Assembly: GCA_021521415.1 (NCBI GenBank)
Contig: JAIQDT010000226.1
Location: forward strand, 62,001-126,000
From: Bidens hawaiensis
Taxonomy: Eukaryota; Streptophyta; Magnoliopsida; Asterales; Asteraceae
DNA: 64,000 nt
Reading direction: 5' to 3'
Shown: one piece after another, positions 45,401 through 56,893 of the stretch
Numbering within the stretch: position 1 is the first letter of the stretch
Layout: each line of letters begins with the position of its first letter
Notes under the pieces: generated by a model
What the model was told of the DNA's origin: nothing
What the model saw: only the letters and a program-made list of their open reading frames with translations
Databases searched by the model: none
Program-made: the position numbers and the translations under genes

Positions 45401-46892
45401 ACGAGTCAAGGCTCTAAGGTTGACCATTCACGCAGATCTCTTTACCCGCATCCGAGACGCTCAGCAAGAAGCCTTGAAACCAGAGTTTGTTAAAAACGAA
45501 TGCCTTGGGGGTATGATTAAGAATTTGGAACTTAAAGGGAACAACACTCGATATTTTGCCAACCGCATATGGGTCCCTCTCAAGGGAGGATTGCGCGAGC
45601 AGGTATTAAACGAAGCTCACAAGACGCGATATTCCGTACATCCTGGCGCAGACAAGATGTACCAAGATGTTAAAACACTGTATTGGTGGCCCAATCTTAA
45701 AGGCGCCATCGCGATGTATGTCAGTAAGTGCCTGACGTGTTCAAAAGTAAAGGCTGAATACCAGAAACCATCGGGGTTGCTTCAGCAGCCAGAAATTCCC
45801 ATGTGGAAGTGGGAACAAATCTCTATGGATTTCATCACCAAACTACCAAGGACACCTGGGGGTTATGACACGTTATGGGTTATTGTAGATCGGCTAACTA
45901 AGTCAGCACACTTCCTGCCGATTAAAGAAACTGATAAAATGGAAAAGCTAGCCCGACTATATATTCGAGAAGTAGTTTCAAAGCATGGAGTCCCAGTGTC
46001 CATCATTTCTGATAGAGATAGTCGGTTCACATCAAGGTTTTGGAGATCGTTACAAGGAGCTCTAGGTACACGCCTTGATATGAGTACAGCTTATCATCCT
46101 CAAACGGATGGGCAAAGCGAGCGAACAATCCAGACATTGGAAGATATGCTGCGCGCGTGCGCGATCGATTTTGGAGGTAGTTGGGATACCCACCTCCCGT
46201 TGGTTGAATTTTCTTACAATAACAGTTATCACACAAGCATTAAGGCTGCGCCGTTCGAAGCTTTATATGGGCGCAAGTGTAGATCCCCACTGTGTTGGGC
46301 TGAAGTGGGCGACAAGCAAATGACTGGTCCAGAAGTGATCCAAGAAACAACAGACAAGATTTTTCAGATAAGGGATCGCCTTAAGGCAGCACGCGACAGA
46401 CAGAAAAGTTATGCTGATATAAGAAGGAAACCGTTGGAGTTTCAAGAAGGGGATAAAGTACTTTTGAAAGTCTCTCCATGGAAGGGAGTCCCCCGTTTCG
46501 GTAAGCGAGGAAAGCTAAATCCGCGCTACATTGGACCATTTGAGATCCTGGAGAGGATCGGTCCAGTTGCTTATAAACTCCGTCTACCCGCCGAACTCAG
46601 TGGAGTTCATGATACGTTTCATGTATCCAACCTCAAGAAATGTTTATCTGACGAAACGTTGATTTTACCGGTGGAAGAAATTCATATTGACAAACAGCTG
46701 CACTTCGTAGAAGAGCCTATAGCAGTAACCGATTGGAAAGAACAAAGGTTGCGCAGAAGCAGAATCAAGTTGGTAAAAGTTCAATGGAACTCAAGGCGTG
46801 GGCCTGAATTCACTTGGGAAAGAGAAGATCAGATGCGCATAAAATACCCACACCTCTTTCAGAACATGGCTTCTGCCAGCAACGTCTCCTAA
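42453..46892 (+). CDS. Gag-Pol-chromodomain polyprotein of Tekay-1
   Basis: One frame, open from 42426. I prefer ATG 42453 (MPPTRAKG), the usual start in this lineage. Residues below count from 42426. Gag domain about 75-180, two CCHC knuckles ([14 protein letters not shown] at 315, [14 protein letters not shown] at 339), protease [10 protein letters not shown] (Asp 394), RT with [11 protein letters not shown] and FIDD active site (Asp 729), RNase H with YCDAS (Asp 876), integrase zinc segment (His 1065) and core (Asp 1155, SDRD near 1196, Glu 1232 in GQSERT), and a chromodomain about 1435-1480 ([15 protein letters not shown]). No stop or frameshift. Cleaved by its own protease it would supply particle, cDNA synthesis and integration. 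The chromodomain probably steers integration toward heterochromatin. This is the only apparently complete coding set in the window. Confidence 0.96.
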   Translation: MPPTRAKGITMTPEELAEIIAQAIATHEASKAESSQGRQENETPEPESGALGKGCSYKTFMACRPWPFKGTEGAIGLYNWIDKMETVLSISGCSENQKVLYATCMFQEAASSWWKLQVKTLGREVALHKTWEELKEMLMRKFCSRAEIQSLQQEFWNHTMVGADIDAYTNRFNELCQLVPDMANTEEKKIERYIFGLPPVVRVPLNAAAPPTFDEAVARAITLTRDTVRAGMLTARLNEQRTSDSKRKWNSHRGSDFKQPPPKKQESTRVYAIQAAEPSRKGYSGPYPWCNKCKYHHEGECANVTCAKCGRPGHKTVNCRAKEAGANDNCYACGKSGHFSRDCPQKGNQARGRAFVIGAGEAKEEPNVVTGTFLLNGHYASVLFDTGADLSFISHEFKNSLGLATSRLDKPYTIELANGRQLCANERTEQCVLVMGGHEFNINLLSIDLGSFDIVVGMDWLVGNLAEIVCHEKQVRIPLMNGETLMIQGERRGVATKLISCLKARKCLRKGCYAFLAHVVEKGDERRIEDLPVVREFPEVFPEDLPGLPPPRQVEFRIDLVPGAAPVARAPYRLAPSEMQELSNQLQELLDKGFIRPSFSPWGAPVLFVKKKDGSFRMCIDYRELNKLTVKNRYPLPRIDDLFDQLQGSSYYSKIDLRSGYHQLRVHEEDAPKTAFRTRYGHYEFLVMPFGLTNAPAIFMDLMNRVCKPYLDKFVIVFIDDILIYSRTKAEHEQHLRMILELLRKEKLYAKFSKCEFWLREVHFLGHVVNEKGIHVDPSKVKAIENWEAPKTPTEVRQFLGLAGYYRRFIENFSKIALPLTALTQKDKAFIWGKNQEAAFQMLKQKLCSAPILSLPEGTDDIVIYCDASHQGLGCVLMQRDKVIAYASRQLKTNEKNYTTHDLELGAVVFALKIWRHYLYGTKCVIFTDHKSLQHIFDQKDLNMRQRRWVELLNDYDCEIKYHPGKANVVADALSRKERIKTLRVKALRLTIHADLFTRIRDAQQEALKPEFVKNECLGGMIKNLELKGNNTRYFANRIWVPLKGGLREQVLNEAHKTRYSVHPGADKMYQDVKTLYWWPNLKGAIAMYVSKCLTCSKVKAEYQKPSGLLQQPEIPMWKWEQISMDFITKLPRTPGGYDTLWVIVDRLTKSAHFLPIKETDKMEKLARLYIREVVSKHGVPVSIISDRDSRFTSRFWRSLQGALGTRLDMSTAYHPQTDGQSERTIQTLEDMLRACAIDFGGSWDTHLPLVEFSYNNSYHTSIKAAPFEALYGRKCRSPLCWAEVGDKQMTGPEVIQETTDKIFQIRDRLKAARDRQKSYADIRRKPLEFQEGDKVLLKVSPWKGVPRFGKRGKLNPRYIGPFEILERIGPVAYKLRLPAELSGVHDTFHVSNLKKCLSDETLILPVEEIHIDKQLHFVEEPIAVTDWKEQRLRRSRIKLVKVQWNSRRGPEFTWEREDQMRIKYPHLFQNMASASNVS

Positions 46893-46916
46893 ATTTCGGG
46901 ACGAAATTCGTTTAAC

Positions 46917-46926
46917 GAGGGGAGAA
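46917..46926 (+). other. Polypurine tract of Tekay-1
   Basis: GAGGGGAGAA directly before the 3' LTR. The segment from the stop codon to here starts with ATTTCGGGACGAAATTC, also seen after the Tekay-2 stop. Confidence 0.85.
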
Positions 46927-49227
46927 TGTGACACCCGGTAAATTCCCAACCCCTTAAACTAAGTAATCAACCTAATAATTAGGTGATTGTAAATATTATG
47001 CGCGCCATGATAGTCAGCGCGTGCATTTGTTATGTGCGCCCTGCGCGAGCGCGCTATGTTAAGGATCAGCGCGGGCACATTATGTGCGCCCGGCGCGAGC
47101 ATATGTTAGAATCAGCGCGGGCATTTATGTTTGCCCTGCGCGAGCGCGCCATGTTAGTCAGCGCGTGCATGTGTTATGTGCGCCCTGCGCGAGCGCACCA
47201 TGTTAAGAACCAGCGTGAGCATATGTTATATGCGCCATGCGTGAACGTTTTGGCCTTATGTTTCATGTAACTTAAACGTTATGTTGTCTATGGGTTGACC
47301 ATCCCGCATGATGCTAAGGCGGGTGCATCCTACATCGTTTATGCGCGTGCGGAAGGGAACTAACCTACCCGCATGGCGGGAACGTTGAGAGCTAGTTTGT
47401 CTGAAGCTCCAGGATGGAATTGACTTCAACATGACTGATCACTATGTTGAAATACCAAAACCACCTGGAGAATCTACAAATGAAACTCAAATGTCCCTAA
47501 CTGCGAGAAGGTTACGCACCTACCCGCAGCAAAGAAATGTTCTACACGCAGAAAGCTATGCGCACCAAGTTTTACGCGCAGAACAACACTTAGTCAAAAT
47601 GTTCAGATTTAAGGAAATTGTCCCCGCCCAAAAGAGGGCGGTAGCGTGTTTCAGAAAACTTCTACTTTTTACTGTACACTGTCTAAAGCACTGAAAAAGC
47701 AAACTGTAAAAGTCAACTGCCAGCCACCCACTCTCACCAGCCACAGCCCTGCATGTCCTGTCCATATCAAATCAGAATCTTTAATCTACTTTTCTACTCT
47801 TTTTAATAAATAATAATAATTTCCATAATTTATCATCATTTCAAAAGATTACAATTCCCTAAAGCAAGGGATTATGTTCCCTTGAGTTTGCCTATAAATT
47901 TGTAGCCTAAATTATCACCCAAAACACACTTCAAAGAACTACAAACTTGCACTAATCCTTTCCCAAGCATCCGTTGTTTCCAGCTCCGATCCTGTTACTA
48001 GGTAAGCCGAGATTATAACCTTGAGATCTACTTTCCAACCCTTATATCTTGATCTTAATATATATATTTGTTATTTAATCGTATTCTAGACCTTCGATTC
48101 CGAGGCCAACACCAAGAAAACCCGAATCTCGATTAATCCCTTAACAAGAACCACAGGTGAGTCTCACAGCCCCTATTTTCACTGTTTTCACCATTTTAAA
48201 CTGTTTTCGGGGCGAGGGACACGTATTTAAATAATGTTTTATCATGGTATATTTACAAGCTAAGCAAACGATTACGTGTTTAAGTTATGTTTCATGATGA
48301 ACAATGCGAACAGTTATCTATGGTTTTTCGATGATAGTGCACCAGATTCGAGTAAGTGATCACTTTACCATTGGAACTCTAAGGGTAGGGACTGCTGGTT
48401 TGATCCGCCCACTCGTAGGGGTCGCACCTCTTACACAGACGAGTGCCTAGTATGGTCATGGGGCAGTACTATGGGTTTGAGCCCGCTCGTAGAGGTCGCT
48501 CCTCTTACGCAGACGAGCGCCTTGTTTTCCGGCACAACGTCCGCGCGTAACCCGCGGGACGGTATTACAGCATATATTCGCTCGTAGTGGCAGCGCCACT
48601 TACACAGACGAGCACAGTCTTCCAGAAGTGTCCGCGCGTAACCCGCGGGACGGTATTACGTTATTTTAGCTCGTAGTGGCAGCGCCACTTACACAGACGA
48701 GCACAGTTCCCAGAAATGTTCGCGCGTAACCCGCGGAACGATTTTTATCAGAATATGTTGATAGAGCTATGTCTTACCAAGCATGTGTTTTAATGATGCT
48801 AACAGAATTATGTTTCAGAATGATTATGATGCAATACGATTTATCAAGTTACTAAAACTTGTGAACTCACTCAGTTTATACTGATTCAAATGTTTTTACG
48901 TGTCTTTCAGGAGATAACTAGGTAGCGCATGGAGTCACACTTAGAGCACCACACGCTGAACATCTAAAACAAGCTTTTTGGAAGATTTTGGTTTTATCCC
49001 CTCGATGCGCACGGTTACCCGCCGCGCAAGGGGATATGGCGAGGAAATCTTCAGTTTTATACTTGGATGTTTTTTTTTTTTGTAATCTTTGAACAATGTA
49101 ACGTGTTCGTACTAAACTTCTCATGCGCAATAAAAATCTTTGAATGTTTTGCAATGGCCCGTGCTTAATTATCAATCCCCACTCGTGCGCGCCCGGCTGT
49201 TTCCGCCGCTCAGGGCCGGGTGTGACA
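46927..49227 (+). repeat. 3' LTR of Tekay-1
   Basis: 2301 bp, same as 39931-42231 except for the two substitutions named for the element. Repeat arrays, TATA (47893) and stem-loops (48410-48741) are all present. It ends at TGTGACA followed by TCAAA. Confidence 0.96.
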
Positions 49228-49232
49228 TCAAA
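49228..49232 (+). repeat. Target-site duplication of Tekay-1, right
   Basis: TCAAA, matching 39926-39930. Confidence 0.93.
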
Positions 49233-50356
49233 TTTCAGTCTTGGTAGGGACAGCTATGTTTTAGAAAAGATCCTAACAGGAATCATACTAACTACGTGAC
49301 TGTCACATAGATCCGTGTTTAGCTGTATTATGACATATAGAGACAGGTTGTAAGCAGGTAATATACTTAAGATGGTTTTCATCGTTTCTGTGATACGAGT
49401 TATGTTCAATTAATCCTTAAAATTTAAGTGGGCAACAACTCAGAAATATTGATGCCTCCTATCTATCCTCAAAGCGTATTTGGCTTTCCCCAAGTCACCC
49501 CGAATTGACTTCGACCCATAGTGTCTGATTAACTTGTATGTACTCTCCTTCTGGTTCCCGTTCTTCTTCTTACTCTAAGATAGAGAAGTCTTGATTTTAT
49601 GATCACTATTTATGTTACAATAACTCCAATTTTTTTTTTTTTTTTTTTAACAACATAGACTTCAAAGTAGAAATTAACTGCAAGTCCCGAATCTGGATCA
49701 CTGCAGTGTCTTGAAACGCTTTCTTCACGGGAATCAGAACACACATGGGCTCGTGTATGACTGGGTAATCGCTTTTCTGCCTATCATACGAAAAGATATA
49801 TATGAAGACACGCAAAACTCTTAAGGAGTTTCCACGTAAAATCAAGTAAAATTAGTTTGTATCACATCTACTTTTACGCACCATAAAAAGTTACCATGAC
49901 ATACAATGATTGTCCTAAAGCCTTTTAAGCCTAATAACTTCACTAGTTAAGCACACACAATCAGTATATATATCATTTTCCAAGGTTAGATCAATTTTCC
50001 ATTTAACATAGCTAACGTACTTCTTACGAACTAACAGACTTGAAAAGTAATTTCATTTCCCTTAACAAAACTTTTGACTTCAGTCACCCCGATCAAGTCA
50101 AAGTCTTCAGGTAAACGGCAATCCTGAAGATCCAGTGGATCAACTGGACCGACCACATACAAGTATGTGTCCTTCTAACTATGTATGACCGACTAATTTT
50201 CAGCGACAGAGAGAAAACACATCATAACTGCCCCGGTCACTTTCAGTCATCTGGTTAATGGCGACCCTCATTTTCTAAGTAGAAACGAGGACCAAAACAT
50301 ATCCGTGGATATGTCCATCAAACGGAGGTAACCGACTAATTTTAAGCAATAGAGAC

Positions 50357-50389
<33 letters not shown>

Positions 50390-50405
50390 AAACACAAAAA
50401 TATGG
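49233..50405 (-). other. Post-pol spacer of Copia-5, part next to pol
   Basis: Non-coding. It aligns throughout with 61910-63128 of Copia-4. A 28-base T run at 50358-50385 (A in element sense) lies about 20 bases after the pol stop. A 20-odd-base T run near 49628 is not matched by an equal run in Copia-4. GGATCACTGCAG near 49700 resembles the end of the Copia-2 LTR. Confidence 0.65.
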
Positions 50406-53400
50406 TTACTCGGGATTGATCATCCCGTTCAGCTCAATTAGGTTTTGAAATATGGATTTATCAAACGCTTTTGTAAATAAATCAGCGAAATTTTCGAGCG
50501 TATCAACTTTTTCGATCTTAATCAGTTTCTTCTCAGCACAATCCCGTATGAAATGATGACGAATGTCAATATGTTTGGTTTTACTATGTTTCACGGGATT
50601 GTTAATTACTGAGATGGCTGCAGTGTTATCAATTAAAATAGGAGTGAGTAAGAAATTCAGACCATAGTCGCGCAATTGTTGCTGAATCCACAAAACCTGT
50701 GAACAGCAGTTGGATGCTGCCATATATTCAGCTTCACATGTTGAGATTGCAACTGACGTCTGTTTCTTGCACTGCCAGGAAACTAATCTTCCACCGAGAA
50801 ACTGACATCCTCCTGTAGTCGACTTCCGACTCTGATTGCACCCTCCATAATCAGAGTCAGTGTAAGCTACCAGTTCCACGTCTCCTCCCTTCGGGTACCA
50901 CAACCCCAGCTTCGGCTTGCCCTTGAGATACCGTAGTATCCTCTTTGCACCTTTCAAGTGAGATTCTTTCGGATTTGCCTGAAAACGTGCACAAAGACAA
51001 ACAGCAAACATTATATCAGGCCTAGAAGCAGTTAAATACATTAATGAACCTATTATCGCCCAATACAGAGTTGGGTCCACATCTGCGTCACCATCTGATT
51101 CAGCGCCCAATTTGTGATTGACGCAGATTGGAGTGTCATATGGAGAACTGTCCTCCATCTTGAATCGCTTGAGCACATCATGAACGTACTTCGTCTGATG
51201 AATGAACATCCCGTCCTTCTTCTGATCAACCTGCAATCCTAGAAAGAAAGTTAGTTCACCCATAGCACTCATTTCGAACCTTTTCTTCATGACATCCTCA
51301 AAATCTTGACACATGGAGACTCTTGATGCAGCAAATATGATGTCATCCAAGTAGACTTGAACTAGTAGGAAGTCGCTTCCTTCTCTCTTCACGAACAGTG
51401 TGCTGTCAATTAAACCCCTTTCAAAACCATTCTCGAGCAAGTAGTCCGATAACGTTGAATACCAGGCACGAGGTGCCTGATGTAATCCATACAGCGCCTT
51501 GCTCAACTTGTATACGTGATCTGGGAAATCTGGGTCAGGAAAACCCGGAGGTCGCTCAACATACATAACCTCATCAACTTTCCCATTTAAAAACGCACTC
51601 TTCACATCTAGCTGAAACACCTTCATTCTCTTACATGCAGCAAATGCCAAAAACAATCTTATCGCTTCCAACCGGGCGACATGAGCAAACACCTCATTGT
51701 AATCAATACCCTCTTGCTGATTAAACCCTTTAACAACCAGCCTTGCCTTGTTTCTAATGATAATCCCCTTTTCATCCCTCTTGCACTTAAACACCCATTT
51801 TGTGCCTATAGCATGCACATTCCTTGGTTTTTCAACCAAAGTCCAGACTTCCATCTTCTCGAATTGAGCCAACTCTTCTTGCATGGCCTCGACCCACGAG
51901 CTGTCCTTAAGAGCCATTTGATAATTTTTCGGTTCAATCTGGCTAATAAAGCAGGAGTACAAACATTCGTTCATTATACCCGTTTCTTTTATGCTTGTAT
52001 AAACACAGGTGTGCTCATTCAAGCTACTTCTGGTTTGTACACTGGAGGACACATCACCTATAATATTCTCCAATGGGTGATCTTTGTGAATTCTCGTGGT
52101 CGGAACAGCACCGACATGCAAATTATCTCCCAAATTTGAAGAGATCTCATCAATGGTTGTTTCTGGCTGAGAGTGAAATGGATTGATAAACTCATCTTCA
52201 GGTAAGGCAGCAGGGGTATCAAAAGTGTTTGATGTGGAAGGTTGACTTTTCTCAATAAGCTGTCGATGCAATAGATTCTCTTCCTCATCAAGTATCATCT
52301 TCGTCACAGCTCTTTCGTCTTCTTCAGAAATTTCCAAATCAGGTACGTTAAACGACTTAAAAAGCTTAACATAGTCGAAAAGCTCAGCAGGTCCATTGCT
52401 TGGTTTTGGCGATTGGTAACTAGTAATGTCGGTGTTACAAACCACCTCCACCTTGAAAGTCGACGTATTGAAGACCCGTCTGTTGGGAGTCCCAACAACA
52501 TAACCGACTAGGATTCCCTCATCGGCTACTTCACCAAATTTCGAATTAGTCTTCAGAATCGAACAAGGAGACCCGAATGGTTCAAGACCGCACAAGTTGG
52601 GCTTCCTTCCATGCATAAGCTCGTAACATGTTTTTCCAAGTCTCTTAACGGTTAACACCCTATTCAGAACATAGCAGGCTGTAGCAACTGCTTCAGCCCA
52701 GAACATCACAGGAAGCTTCGAGTCTGCCAGCATAGTTCTGGCTCCTTCAATTAACGTTCGGTTCTTCCTTTCAGCCACTCCATTCTGTTGCGGAGTATAC
52801 GGAGCGCTGTATTGATATTCAATTCCTTTCTGAAGACAGAAGATTTCCATTTCAAAGTTCTTGAACTCTGTCCCATTGTCACTTCTGATGTATTTAACTG
52901 ATTTACTCATGACGTTCTCAACCTTAGTAATTAGATTCTTCACCATTTGAGCCGTCTCATCTTTAGATTTCAGAAAATATACCCACGAATATCGCGAGTA
53001 GTCATCAGTAATCACCAAGCAGTAAGAAGTACCTCCTAGACTTTTTACATTCACGGGACCGAAGAGATCCATATGAAGTAGTTCTAGAGTACCGGCAATT
53101 GAATTGATCTTCTTGGTGAGATGGGATTTCTTGTGTTGTTTTCCCTTCTTGCATGCTATGCATTTGTCTTCAAAGTTAAAACTTTTTAAGGGAACGCCCA
53201 TCACAAGCCCATTCTTGACAATGAAGTTCATCTTCCGAAGATGAATGTGTCCCATTCTCCTGTGCCATAATTCTGATTCTGATTCGCTTGCTTTTGTCAT
53301 TAAGCAAGATTCTCCCGTGGCCATTTCAGTAGACCTCATATCCATCACATATGTATTTGTTTCACGTGGAGCTTTCATTACTATCCATTCGTCTGGTATC

Positions 53401-53753
53401 TGGAAACCAGGCTTCAACACGATCGCTTCATTCTTCGTAAAATGGACAGTGTAATCTTTATCACAAATCTGCGACACACTCAGCAGATTATGCTTCAATT
53501 CCTCCACAAAATTTACATTCTCAAGTGTCATCCTTCCATTTGACACTATACCTCTACCAGTAATCCTTCCTCCGCTTTCACCAGCAAAACTAACTCTCGC
53601 TCCCTGAACAGGTTTTAAGTCATGCAACAAGTGTTTGTTGCCCGTCATGTGCCGGGAACAGCCGCTATCTACAATCCAAAGACTGTGGGCAGCCCTGTTC
53701 AACTGTTCCAGCACAATAAAACAGAGAATTAGAATCTTGGGACCCAAGACCAA
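50406..53753 (-). CDS. Pol of Copia-5: protease, integrase, RT, RNase H
   Basis: 1115 codons open without interruption. The frame has no ATG at its start (first listed codon is TTG), and Pol is probably made as a Gag-Pol fusion by a -1 shift. Protease IVDSGCSRHMTG (Asp 29 of this frame). Zinc segment with LWHRRMGHIHLRKM and CIACKKGKQHKKSH. Integrase core with MDLFGPVNVK, SDNGTEFKN and PQQNGVAERKNRT. RT with FQLDVKSAFLNGKV and active site YLDD (51341-51354; Copia-4 has YVDD). RNase H with AYTDSDYGGC, STCEAEYMAAS and KHIDIRHHFIRDC. It ends LIELNGMINPE. It would make and integrate cDNA, but Gag upstream carries a stop. Confidence 0.92.
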   Translation of the reverse strand: MVLGPKILILCFIVLEQLNRAAHSLWIVDSGCSRHMTGNKHLLHDLKPVQGARVSFAGESGGRITGRGIVSNGRMTLENVNFVEELKHNLLSVSQICDKDYTVHFTKNEAIVLKPGFQIPDEWIVMKAPRETNTYVMDMRSTEMATGESCLMTKASESESELWHRRMGHIHLRKMNFIVKNGLVMGVPLKSFNFEDKCIACKKGKQHKKSHLTKKINSIAGTLELLHMDLFGPVNVKSLGGTSYCLVITDDYSRYSWVYFLKSKDETAQMVKNLITKVENVMSKSVKYIRSDNGTEFKNFEMEIFCLQKGIEYQYSAPYTPQQNGVAERKNRTLIEGARTMLADSKLPVMFWAEAVATACYVLNRVLTVKRLGKTCYELMHGRKPNLCGLEPFGSPCSILKTNSKFGEVADEGILVGYVVGTPNRRVFNTSTFKVEVVCNTDITSYQSPKPSNGPAELFDYVKLFKSFNVPDLEISEEDERAVTKMILDEEENLLHRQLIEKSQPSTSNTFDTPAALPEDEFINPFHSQPETTIDEISSNLGDNLHVGAVPTTRIHKDHPLENIIGDVSSSVQTRSSLNEHTCVYTSIKETGIMNECLYSCFISQIEPKNYQMALKDSSWVEAMQEELAQFEKMEVWTLVEKPRNVHAIGTKWVFKCKRDEKGIIIRNKARLVVKGFNQQEGIDYNEVFAHVARLEAIRLFLAFAACKRMKVFQLDVKSAFLNGKVDEVMYVERPPGFPDPDFPDHVYKLSKALYGLHQAPRAWYSTLSDYLLENGFERGLIDSTLFVKREGSDFLLVQVYLDDIIFAASRVSMCQDFEDVMKKRFEMSAMGELTFFLGLQVDQKKDGMFIHQTKYVHDVLKRFKMEDSSPYDTPICVNHKLGAESDGDADVDPTLYWAIIGSLMYLTASRPDIMFAVCLCARFQANPKESHLKGAKRILRYLKGKPKLGLWYPKGGDVELVAYTDSDYGGCNQSRKSTTGGCQFLGGRLVSWQCKKQTSVAISTCEAEYMAASNCCSQVLWIQQQLRDYGLNFLLTPILIDNTAAISVINNPVKHSKTKHIDIRHHFIRDCAEKKLIKIEKVDTLENFADLFTKAFDKSIFQNLIELNGMINPE

Positions 53754-56353
53754 TTGGTCTTGGATCGATACGTCCCGTACCCTGGCTTTCCAAAGTTAGC
53801 ATCAGGATGATTCCTGTAAGTCCTGTTAGGAAATCTCCTTGAAGATTGAGTGTGATGCCTTCCAAACTTATGTGAATTGAAAGTGTTATATCTTGTGGTT
53901 TGGTTGAAAAACTGAGGTTTGTTTTTATGAAAACTTGAATTAGTTACATTTTGGCATTTTGATAAGTTCTCATTTTTCGCAGTATCAAATTGATGCTTAT
54001 TCTCAGTTTTATTTGGCCTCACACCTCTGTATCTCGGTGTCAGAGGGCAATCTGCAACAAGGTGTCCTAATTTATTACATCTAAAGCAACACCTACTCTC
54101 CATTTTCTTTTCAAATGTTGGTTTGGATGTAGAGGCAGTGTTACCAGCCGTTCGTCACACATAAGGTGGGACATACGGGTTGAGTGGAGTACACCTTTTA
54201 GAAGATTTATTTTTATCTCCACCGGTGGGCAACACTACCTTCTCTTTCGTCTTACCAGATTCGGACAACTTATCCGAATCCGATGAGACTGGACTCGTAA
54301 CAGAAATATTTACACTAGAAACAGGCGAACTCGTTTCGCCATTACTAACAGTTGGTTCTTTAAATGTAACCTTGATGGGAACTGTCTGAGGAACTTCAAA
54401 CTCAGCAGATTTCTGTACACTAGGGTTAAAAGTGTAATTATGGTTATACGGTGGTGGAACCTCGTGATAACCAATTCCTCCTCTCTTTGGAGAGGTACCT
54501 TGATCACTAACAAGGTGATCAAGAATAGCTGAGGAATTTCGGAACTGCTCGAGTTTTCGGTTCGGTTCCACCACTTTCACCTGGTGGTCAGCAATCTGCT
54601 TTTCACGTTCAGCAATAAGTTTAGTTTTTTCTTCTAAAACCTCATAGCTTAGGTCAATTACATCAATTTTTTCAGCAAGTTTAGTTTTTAAGCTTTTGAC
54701 ATCTTTTTCACATGCTTTTATTTTAACTTTAAAACTGTTTTCTCTTGCCTTAGTAAAATGATGATCTTCTTTAAGATTTTTAAATTCAGCATCTAAACGA
54801 ACATACTGATCAGTTATGGTCGCAAGTTGCTCAGACAAATTCTCACATTTTGTACAAACAGGTTTAGGACTTACCTCGGAGAGTTGACCATCGTTATCTG
54901 CCATGAAAGCTTTCTCTTCACCAGTAGCTTTCTCTTCTCCAGTCATCTTCTCACAATCTTCATTTTCTACCTTTGCCATATTCGCCTGCTCACCAGTTTC
55001 ATTCGCATGCAGGTTCCAGTTGTATTCACCGGCTTCTCTAGACAACATGGCATTGACTTCTCTACTAATCCCAGTAGGCTGTGCTGACCGGCCTTGACCC
55101 CGTTCAACTCTCTCGTTTCTGCATTCTTTAGCAAAGTGCCCATACTGTTGACAGTTATAGCACCTCACTTTAGACTTGTCGAATCCGGGCCTACCACCAA
55201 CAAACTTTCTCCCCGTCTTATTCATGAAACGCTTGACTCGCCTCACTATCATGGCCATTTGCCATTGCAAATCCATCTCCTCCAGATCATCAGCATCGAT
55301 CTGGTCATAATCCTCATCCAAAGCAGCAGGGTCCACAATCTTCCCTTGTATGTAGTTCTCATATGAAGCAATAAAAGATGCATAGACTGCAAACTGCTCT
55401 TCAGCAGATTTGACACTCATTGGCATCTTGGAATAGTTATTGCTTGAGGCACTAGGTGAGAAACTACTGTTGGATGTTTGAGGTTTCGAAGCACTTGAAC
55501 CTCCAGCAGCAAAGCAAACATCACTATTCATGTTCACTGAAACGTTTCCTTCATGAGACGAGCTAGAACCTGACTCCCCTTTTGAGTAATAAGCAGCTGA
55601 TTCAGGCCTCGAACTTGAGCCTGAGTTAACTTTTGCACCATACATACCAGGGTCTTGTATCTGATCTGTTGGTGTTTCTTTTCGAACCATATTAAGCTCA
55701 TAAGTTCGGAGCTTGTTTACTGCCGTTTCCAAATCATAATTAGGAAAGTCTCTGTCTTCCCTCATAAGAACGGTGTACATTTCCCACTTCGGTGGGAGAG
55801 CATCGAGAAGCTTTTCAACGATCTCTTCTTCTCGGTAAGCAATCGAATAATTGTTAAGCTCTGTCATTAGATGATAGTATCTGGTGATAATATCATCTAG
55901 TGATTCGTTTTTCAAATATTTGAAAACGGAGAACTGGGTCTTTAAAAGTTTGATCTTTGATGCACGGATACCCACGTTCCCCTCGAATCTATTTTCAAGA
56001 GCATCCCAAAGCTCTCTCGCAGAAGTGTACTTTCGGAACGTATGGAGAACCTCTTGAGGAAGTGCCATTGTTATAGCAGCATGAGCCTTGCTCTCAGCCT
56101 CATACGTTTTCTTTTCTTCGTCCTCCATTTTGCTATACTTCTTAACCACATCACGACCTTCGTATTGCATAGTTGGAGGGATATATCCATCCTGGATGCA
56201 CACCCACATTTTTGCATCCTGATATTTAATGTATTGGATGAATCTGTCCTTCCATGCCACGAAGTCAGTTCCTTTCATCAACCTCGGGGCCTTAGTGGCT
56301 GACCCCGCTTCTACTTCCATCTTGACTAAATCGGAGATGTTAATTGACGACAT
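53729..56353 (-). pseudogene. Gag of Copia-5, one in-frame stop
   Basis: ATG 56353 (MSSINISDLVKMEVEAG). Open for 732 codons to TGA at 54155-54157, where Copia-4 has AGA (Arg). The same frame is open again to the natural end at 53729 (KTNWSWVPRF). Gag domain about residues 20-200, knuckle one CYNCQQYGHFAKEC near 400, coiled coil about 500-640, knuckle two CFRCNKLGHLVADC near 54070. About 874 codons in all, long as usual for sireviruses. The single stop could be read through rarely; otherwise the element depends on Gag from another copy. Confidence 0.9.
53744..53763 (-). other. 20-bp perfect palindrome at Copia-5 gag-pol junction
   Basis: CCAAGACCAATTGGTCTTGG, ending 13 bases before the gag stop codon and lying in the overlap of the gag and pol frames. 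The same palindrome is at 58356-58375 in Copia-4. Confidence 0.8.
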
Positions 56354-56879
56354 TTTTGCGAAAACCCGAAAACCCGATAATTAAAAAAATCTTCCAAACA
56401 GTACAGTAGGCGAAGTTAAGAATAACTTCGCTTGAAAGTTAACTTCGCTGGAAAGTATAACTTCGCTGGGCCTTAAATTCGCTTGACTGGGCGAAGTTAA
56501 GAATAACTTCGCTTAGGATGAGCGAACTTAGGAGGTAAGCGAACTTGGGAGGTAAGCAAAGTTGAGGATAACTTCGCTTAGGTGAACTTAGGAGGTAGGC
56601 GAAGTTGTGGTTAACTTCGCTTAATCCTTATATCTTCGCCGAAACCCTACTTCCAGTGACGGCAACTTCGCCTGAAGAACGGTAACTTCGCCCGATGAAC
56701 AAGGAAACTGTTCAGATCTGATTTCGTCAATCTAGCAGTTTCCGATCGATGTTATGGCTTGCAAATGACTGTCAAACACGAGTAAAACACAATCCCAAAA
56801 AAAACACGTCCCGCGAATAGGTCAAACGAGACGTATTCTACACCCGCGTGAAATCCCGAACCTCACAATTGAGCCGATG
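56354..56879 (-). other. 5' leader of Copia-5 with GCGAAGTT motifs
   Basis: About 525 bp between primer site and gag ATG. The 56408-56700 part carries more than a dozen GCGAAGTT/GCGAACTT motifs in both orientations with pairs such as GGCGAAGTTAAGAATAACTT plus CGC. It is analogous to 33632-33965 in Copia-4. No ORF supported. Confidence 0.7.
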
Positions 56880-56891
56880 GCTCTGATACCA
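56880..56891 (-). other. Primer-binding site of Copia-5 (initiator tRNA-Met)
   Basis: TGGTATCAGAGC on the minus strand, two bases from the LTR end. Confidence 0.93.
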
Positions 56892-56893
56892 AT

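Larger units (their letters stand above)
39931..49227 (+). mobile_element. Tekay-1: intact chromodomain Ty3/gypsy element
   Basis: Complete 9297-bp element with 2301-bp LTRs, primer-binding site, one open gag-pol-chromodomain frame, polypurine tract and perfect TCAAA duplication. Two LTR substitutions (40355 A against 47351 G; 41330 A against 48326 T) indicate a very recent insertion. It lies in the post-pol spacer of Copia-5 in opposite orientation. Confidence 0.96.

Noticed and set aside
49615..49650. T run near 49630 as a terminator or insertion end
   Set aside because: It lies inside the Copia-5 spacer without flanking duplication; taken as homopolymer growth.
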